Part shown: one piece after another, positions 57,405 to 64,000 of the stretch
Layout: the number at the start of each line of letters is the position of its first letter
How positions within the stretch are numbered: position 1 is the stretch's first letter
Source of the DNA: Hofstenia miamia
Taxonomy: Eukaryota > Xenacoelomorpha > Acoela
DNA length: 64,000 bases
Assembly: GCA_004352715.1 (NCBI GenBank)
Contig: SCFE01000107.1
Location: forward strand, 258,930-322,929
Reading direction: 5' to 3'
Translations under genes and position numbers: made by a program
Notes under the pieces: model-generated
Databases searched by the model: none
The model's input: only the letters and a program-made list of their open reading frames with translations
Told to the model about the DNA's origin: nothing

Positions 57405-58740
57405 TTAAATATCCTAAAAGAAAATTCAAAGAAAAGGTTAAGGAAGAGTTTTGGAAAGGAAAACTGTAGATTTATTTGAACATACACCACGTTGACCGGT
57501 ATAGCATAAGAAAAATCTAAATGAATCTGCTACTTTACTTTCACTACTGCTTCTAATATGTCACTCAATAATCCGTAGCAAGTAAAACAGCTTTTCTATC
57601 ATATCTTGTATTCGTGTGTGTTACATATAATGGAAATGCATAGTGGGGTGTTCAGACATTCGATCGTAAAAAACGCTATTTTCATTATAATTAGCAATAT
57701 TTCCATAACAACAGCCGCAATTTTCATGCTTATTATACACTGGCTGTCATAAAGTTTCGCACACTTCTAAAAAAATTTCATTTCATTAGTTGTCGTAAGA
57801 TACACCTATTTTTCTGAGGCAACCTAAACAATTACATATATTTCATCAAAAATGGTAATCCTTAAAATTATAATTAAGTCTTTCTTATAAAATTAATCTG
57901 AATACTTTCCATTTCAAAATAGGTGAACATGTCAAAACTGTTCACACACCTGCATATGTTGAACATTCAAAAGAGTTACAAAAACACATTTTGTTTCAAG
58001 AGTAAATTATTGGGTTTAGAAATGTAACAAAAGTTGAATTTATGTACTTTTTAGAATGTCCATGAACGTCCTAAACCGGCAATAGATTTGCTAAGATTCT
58101 AAATAAAAGAGTCCGAAATGTTATAAAACTTCTCTTGAATTACTTCCCATAATTCAGAAATGTTATAGTTAGCTTAGCTCCCTTTTCAAACCACTTCTCA
58201 TCAGCGAAGCCCAAAATTTTTCAATTCTATTTGAATCATGTGACTGAGCAGGCCACTTATACAAGTTTGGGAATCAATTTTGTTCTAGAAATTGCGGATT
58301 TTGTCCAGTTTGTGACATGGTGCACCATTTTGTTGCTGAAATTTCTGATTCTTCAAATAATAACAACACAGTTTCCTTCAATATTTGGAAGTATGTGCGA
58401 CTATCCATGTTGCCTTCAACTTTGTCCACAGTATTTGATATACCCCCACAACATCGCACTACCTCTTCCAAAATTCACTGTTTTCAGAAAGCATTTATAT
58501 TTAAGCAACTCAGTACAACGTTTGCTAATAGAAAATCCAAAGAAAAGGCTAAGGAAGAGTTTTGGAAAGGAAAACTGTAGATTTATTTAAAAATCTAAAT
58601 CAATTTGAAGATCCTATTTTCTTTACCGTCGAGTACATTGTCTTCATCACTAGGGGATAGAATCTGCTACTTTACTTTCACTACTGCTGATAAGTTATCA
58701 GTCAAGAATCTGTTGCAAGTAAAACAGTTTTCTATTGATA
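57405..58740. repeat. Direct repeats flanking a Tc1-like element
   Basis: 57,410-57,600 and 58,525-58,740 share aaagaaaagg(t/c)taaggaaga with more following, and later gaatctgctactttactttc and gcaagtaaaacag. The right copy has about 60 extra bases in the middle. The Tc1-like element lies between them. Confidence 0.75.
57738..58520 (-). mobile_element. Tc1-like DNA transposon, one end and transposase remnant
   Basis: Begins TA|CACTGGCTGTCATAAAG, a typical Tc1-like end with TA target. The minus strand from ~58,471 encodes GNMDSRTYFQILKETVL ('(V)(D)G.MN...Y..IL.'), then CTMSQTGQNPQF in place of 'F.QD.AP.H', and WPAQSHDSNRIEKFWASLMR, the 'WPAQSPDLNPIEN.W' block. The conserved P-D-L-N-P is altered to H-D-S-N-R, and stops follow. 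The expected opposite terminal repeat is not found near 58,520, so the element is truncated and inactive. Confidence 0.82.
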
Positions 58741-58779
58741 AGATATGTAGGGAATGAAAAATGTTGCAAAGTGGAATAG

Positions 58780-58985
58780 GTCTCCTTTCTGGGGCATCCT
58801 GGCTACGACCTTGGCTTGACATGCCCAGCAACAACTATTTGCACTAGATAAGTATAATAGTAATTTCTAAATCCGAATAGCCACATCCGCAGACTGAACA
58901 TTCATCGTTATTACATGCCTCAGCATTCAGTTCTCTTTCCAATCTTCGCTTGTTTGCAGTTAACCTGCTAGCGGTTTTTAGGGAC
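58780..58985 (-). other. Short Cys-rich open stretch, unassigned
   Basis: The minus strand reads KTASRLTANKRRLERELNAE followed by ACNNDECSVCGCGYSDLEI. The Cys spacing could be the start of a zinc-binding module, but there is only one cluster and splice sites around it are poor. Could be a lone exon or chance. Confidence 0.25.
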
Positions 58986-58999
58986 CAGTTGTATGAAAA

Positions 59000-60480
59000 T
59001 TCGTAGTCGATCCGGTATCACTCAAAATACCGTGGTATCATTTTTGTATCGGTATAACACCGGGGCCTGACGGTTTTATAAAGCAATTAAGCTTTACTAA
59101 CTCAAATAGTAAGAATCACTAAATATTAATAATATGCATTAAACTAACTAGCAAAAACTATTAATTCAAACAACCAGTTTCATGTTCGATATTTAACACA
59201 TCCGGCATACATGGGTTAAAATACCATTAATAGAGGAATAGGCGAATTGCACAACTAACCTAAAATTTAGAATGACGTGGGCTCGGGATCTGACATTTCT
59301 GCAAAATCTATCTAGAATTGTTCAAAATTTTATTAATATGCATTTTCTTACATTAAAATATTATATCAACTATTATATACAATTGACTAATTATACATTA
59401 AAAAGTAAATCCACGGCGACAATAGTTGCATTTAACTCAAAATTTGTCTTAGTAATGGCAAGCACCAATCAATTTCATTTATACTTAAGTGTCCCAGCGT
59501 AAACTTTGAATTACTTAAACAATACAGGGGTTTTACATTTGCATGTTTGAGATAGTAATGATGCATAAGCTCGTAGCATTTTTTATGATATACCATAAAC
59601 ATATATTTATTATTAAAACTGTAATACAACTATTAACAATTTAAAAATGCCCATTAAAAACCTTTTTCAGCAGTGAACACATACTTATTTGAAGCCGATC
59701 ACATTGATTTGATGCCATCACAAGTTAATTTTATTGTTAAATAGTGCAGTTGATGCAAAAATGTTTCATTTTAGTATTTTCAATTATATGTTTAAATATT
59801 TTTTACAAAAATGTTATTGTAGAATGTTCTCTTCTAGGGACTTCATTCCACAGTGGAATATTCTAACCAAACAAACAACTAACAAGTAATAAATTGCAAT
59901 TTTCTTCTTACTTGCAGTTTAGCGAACTAACGTGGTACTAATTACATACTCCAATAACAACCCAGAGAAGAAATATCTTGGTAGTTCTTCTGATATTTGA
60001 GATGGCCTCCAGCCGGCGCAGAATAAAGAAACCTAATCCCTACGCTCAGCTCATCGAAAGTTGAAAGGCCACACTGCCTTGTTATCGTACATGTAAACAA
60101 AACCTTACTCCCCTAAACCTACGTTATCCCTCAGGGTACAGAAGTGGTTACTGGCATTCAGTTACGGCTACCAGTAGCATGTACCCAAAGCGATACTCTA
60201 TATTTAGCTAAGGTACATGTTAAGAATTAATATAAAATAAGAAAAAACAATATAATATAACCAGAAAAGTAAGGGCCAATTTGGGAAAATTTATTATACC
60301 TAAAATGTTAGTAAGATAGCGGTTCGAGAAATATGTAATTAAAAACAATACAACTGATCGTTGGGAAATCAAAACTTAAATTAAAAGTCTGACAGTATCA
60401 GAAATAACACTTTAAACAAAGATAAATATTTACGGCTAACAAAAAGTGCTGAGCAGACGATCAGTCATCGATTGAACAAT
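59000..60480. other. Mostly unannotated interval
   Basis: At 59,015-59,075 the words cggtatcac, taccgtggtatca and tcggtataacaccgg recur, resembling one end of another short-motif MITE; no partner end found. GC-richer text at 60,000-60,190 is unassigned. Confidence 0.4.
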
Positions 60481-60489
60481 TCGGGTCTG

Positions 60490-61715
60490 TCCTGACGTCA
60501 CAAAATATTAAATACCGTTAGAGACACAATTTCAATGAAATTGTAATTATATATTAGAATGAATACATATATATATATATTTCTTTAAACTTTATTTTGA
60601 TTAGTTTTCTATATAGTTAAGATTGCTGAAATACGGAATTACAAGTAAATATATGTAAATATGTTCTAAGTATAAATGTTGAAGTTCGCCGTTTGCATTT
60701 AGTAAACATTTAGCAGTCCTTCGAAAATAGAAATTTAATTATGTTCAGTATTTTTGTAGTTTGTAGTTTATTGTAATAGGTAATAATTTTTCGCGTTCAT
60801 TCGTTATTTTTTTGCTAATTTTTTATTTTATATCTGATACATTTCCCGATCAGCTAGTATTCGCTGTTTGTGCTGGCAGACTATTCTATTCTTTTTAGCA
60901 GTAATCGAGAGTTGTTTTTAACTTTGAAAATGTTGAATGTAATTTTTTTATATATATTTTACTAGAATGGAGAATTAGCTTGGCAACATTGAGTGGGAGT
61001 CAGCTCTCTCATGACACCCCTGCATTAAAAGCAGTTAATACTTGAGTATATTACTCGAGGGGGACCAGGAATCTGGAAATATCGTAGGTTGCATCGCATT
61101 GGTTTGCTATTTACAAATACAATACAGAAATGTATATCATCCAGGTGTTAAACAAATCGCTAATGTTTTTAATTATTATTTGATACTGATACGCCTGCAG
61201 GTACATTACACCAAATTTTTGTTTACAAAAATATAGGAGAGGAGCATTTCAAAAAGCAGATCCGACAGGATTTAAACCTGTAATTTCTGAATTAGAAACG
61301 GTTGTGTTGTCTTACACTACGAATCTGTAAATTGTTTATAGAAATAGATAAGCCACCAGAAATTATTCCGAAGTAAAAATATGACACAAAACAAATTAGC
61401 GTTTATATATTAGCTATGAATTATGAAAGTACACAGCACAAGGCATGCTAACGCAATTCTTTAATCATCAGGTTAGATCTAAACAGTGTCGGGGGTAAAA
61501 TATACGTATATAATATGTAAACAGTCATGCTTATAATTATAGCACATATTTACATTTATTTACTTGTAATTCCGTATTTCAGTAATCTTAACTACATAAA
61601 AACCTATTCAAAATAAATTTAAAGAAATATATATGATTATTCAAATATATAATTACAATTTCATTGAAATTGTGTCTCTAACGGTATTTAATATTTTGTG
61701 ACGTCAGACTTGGGG
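60490..61715. mobile_element. Inverted-repeat element, about 1.2 kb
   Basis: 60,491-60,670 is matched in reverse complement by 61,545-61,710: ctgacgtcacaaaatattaa, taccgttagagacacaattt and acggaattacaagtaaat occur in both arms, with small indels. The core (~870 bases) has no recognised protein. A further short match (gtctgtc / gacagac) lies just outside the arms. Non-autonomous; superfamily unknown. Confidence 0.78.
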
Positions 61716-61719
61716 GAAA

Positions 61720-62046
61720 TGAGTTTGGGGGAAGTGAGACAGACCAACAATTCAAATTAAATAAAGCAACTAATCATGACTCGAAAGCCAGGGACCAATC
61801 AAAAATAAGCATAAGGCACACGGATTATAACGTAATAAAATAGCACCGAAATCTCTCATATTGACCACTAATAATACAAATCGGTTATAATGCTTGGGAT
61901 TATGCTACATTATAATGGTTTTGGATATGACAGCCTCGCGCCAGACCTGAGCCTGAATATTACCAATTGCAACCGACCGGACCGGGATAGGCTTGGTTTT
62001 TGGGTAAGTAGCTGAGGCTCGGTTAGAACTTTGATATGTAGTTGTG

Positions 62047-62050
<4 letters not shown>
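61720..62050. other. Interval with GC-richer patch
   Basis: 61,925-62,030 (cctcgcgccagacctgagcc, gaccggaccgggatagg) differs in composition from its surroundings and may be an element end. Unassigned. Confidence 0.35.
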
Positions 62051-62087
<37 letters not shown>

Positions 62088-62091
62088 TATA
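62050..62091. repeat. (AT)n microsatellite
   Basis: AT dinucleotide tract with one interruption (acatatatat). Confidence 0.95.
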
Positions 62092-62099
62092 CCAAATAT

Positions 62100-64000
62100 T
62101 TTTAAGGAATTTTATGATAATGTCATTTACATCAATGCAAATTACAAAGACAAAAAAATTGTAATAATCTTAAACAAATGATTTTGTATTGATTTGCTAT
62201 GACTACTATAAATTTTTAGGCTTGCTACGGGCCTGCTAGCCGCATTATCTCGATTTAATTGCTCCTCTGGAGCAGAATTCACTCCTCGGCATCAAGCCGT
62301 ATTAGTGATAGATAAACAACTTGTCAATTATTTTATTATACTACAAGACTGATACTAACACAAATTACATAAGTATTTGCTAAAAAATTAAATTCTAATA
62401 ATTAGCCTTTTCATGGCAACCAATTACGGAGTTTTTTAAGTCCTTGGACAAAAAGGAGATATAATGCTCAAATCACCCCTAATTTATTAAATACATATAT
62501 GACTAGGACTTAAGCCAAACTTCTAATATTTTTTAAGTATGTAATATGCATGACAGTCATAAAATCAAAATTTACTGATATATCTGAAAAGACTTTAATT
62601 TAAGTCCTAAATACATATCACAACTATAGGCAGTGAAAAATTCATTGTCTTAACAAAAAATAATTTTTTACAGCTGAAAATCACACTAAAAATTGATGAT
62701 TTTATACAAGAGGTCTAATATATCCTTTTTACAAATCAAAATGGGAAACACCATTGATTGGTTTACATATCACATCCTAGATGGCAGCACATTGAGGTTC
62801 ATCATTTCTGATTTGCAAATTGTCAAATTTTTTATCATTTTTATCAAATTATTCAAAGCTTATTAACTTGTCTAAGATTCCGTTTTGTATTAATTAGAAA
62901 TGTGAAAATCCCAAAAATGAAAAATTTTCAAAAAATCGAACTTCTTTACCTACTAGGTACCTTAATGCAAAAAGACAAAGATATCTGGTACCTCTATTGG
63001 ATCAGAATATTTGAATAGAAGATTGAAAAATGGTTCTCAGAAATTGTTACAATGGCTGATATAGCGTACAATGAACTCCATTTAGTTTATATTATGTTTA
63101 GGAATGTGATTCAATGTAGATTGATATTTTTAATAAGAATGTAGTTCCAACACCGAATGCATCTCTTAATATGGTAATTCACAAAGTCTAGTAGTTCAAG
63201 TGAAGCAAGCAATTAATGATAAAAATGATGAATTCTGCAGGGATAACAGACAAGTTAATTTGCAAATAAATTAACATAAAAGTAACTTTAATGCTGTGGT
63301 ATTGCTAAAGATGCCACTCGGTATCATGCATTACTTACTAAGAGGTTTAGTAAAAGATTAGTAGTAGCTGCAGATGAAAGAGATTTTCATTTACAATTTT
63401 AGAAACAGTATTAATTGTTCTACATGGTAAGAGAAAGAATATGTATCAAAACGTTATTTCTCGTAATGAAATTGATGTAAATGCGATTTAAGTTTTCATT
63501 ATTTATTGTAGGAGGGTTGGGAGTGAAATGAAAATCTTATGTCTACCATTCTTTTAAATCTTGAAAAGGACCTAAAACAGTAGTAGAAATGAAAATTGTA
63601 ATACCAGACAGCCAAGCCCCTTGTACATATTCTTTGAAATCCTAGTTATTTAAAGATGCAAAATCACCTAAGTTGATATTATTATTATAGTTCAAAACTT
63701 AATGGAAAGCATAAATTATCATTCAAAAATTTAGGATGTTTTGAATTGGCTTTAATTCACCTAAATATTTTACATATATATATATATATATATATAAGAA
63801 AGCATCCCTAGAAGCCATATTATCTTAATTTTAAGTAACTGACCTTTCAAAATATATTCTTAAGATTCAGAGATATAATTCCAAATATAATTTGTTTAAA
63901 TAATAGATAATTCGATAAAAATCAACTTATTTTGCAATAATTGATCTACAAAATGATAGCTCTAGCTTAGGACTTGCTGACTTTTGCCATTGCTCTATTT
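62100..64000. other. Unannotated AT-rich interval
   Basis: No gene or element supported; a TA tract lies at 63,773-63,796. Confidence 0.5.

Overview
The window is AT-rich metazoan DNA from a draft scaffold of an invertebrate. Four things point to this: one clear spliced gene with 40-48 base introns (a stomatin-family protein close to the nematode UNC-1/MEC-2 type), no bacterial-style gene packing, many decayed transposons, and three gaps of exactly 1,000 N. A nematode or another small-genome invertebrate is plausible, but the sequence alone does not settle the phylum.

Layout. 0-3 kb: a five-exon stomatin-like gene on the + strand, apparently intact. 4-10.6 kb: fragments of non-LTR retrotransposons (+ at 4.3-5.1 kb; - at 7.6-8.1 and 9.6-10.6 kb) and a Penelope-like RT fragment at 5.1-5.5 kb. 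11.4-12.2 kb: a 785 bp hAT-type element with terminal repeats, a near-perfect 8 bp target duplication and the transposase C-terminus. 13-20 kb: mostly unclassified, with AT microsatellites, a diverged repeat pair and a Tc1/mariner remnant. 20.5-22.9 kb: a minus-strand multi-exon gene or pseudogene with weak cytochrome P450 likeness. 23.9-24.6 kb: a Ty1/copia RT fragment cut by a gap. 25.6-31.8 kb: two small contigs between 1,000-N gaps; the larger (27,662-31,762) is a reverse-complement second copy of 53,746-56,749. 32.8-39.9 kb: P-element-like (THAP9-type) transposase remains, CCAAT-containing 42 bp tandem repeats, and a composite non-LTR element (endonuclease piece, ORF1 with a PHD-like finger, RT) with a copia pol fragment spliced into its 3' end. 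41.7-44.1 kb: a second P-element-like fragment, a CGAGC-rich hAT-like element and another non-LTR 3' end. 44.2-47.9 kb: a large composite inverted-repeat structure. 48.0-49.4 kb: a decayed hAT (DUF4371-type) transposase. 49.6-51.9 kb: a third P-element-like copy that includes the N-terminal THAP zinc finger, split by a hAT-type MITE. 52.5-54.35 kb: an exact 1,827 bp repeat of 50,696-52,522 joined by a single N, almost certainly an assembly artefact. 54-56.7 kb: the partner of the 27.7-31.8 kb contig. 57.4-58.7 kb: a Tc1-like element between short direct repeats. 60.5-61.7 kb: an inverted-repeat element.

Apart from stomatin and possibly the P450-like locus, I see no host gene with good support. 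No cellular operon or defence system is visible. The interest lies in nested transposons with readable target-site duplications, chimeric retroelement junctions, several hAT-type non-autonomous families that share one design (terminal repeat plus an array of a family-specific short motif), and assembly duplications that would mislead any gene or repeat count here.
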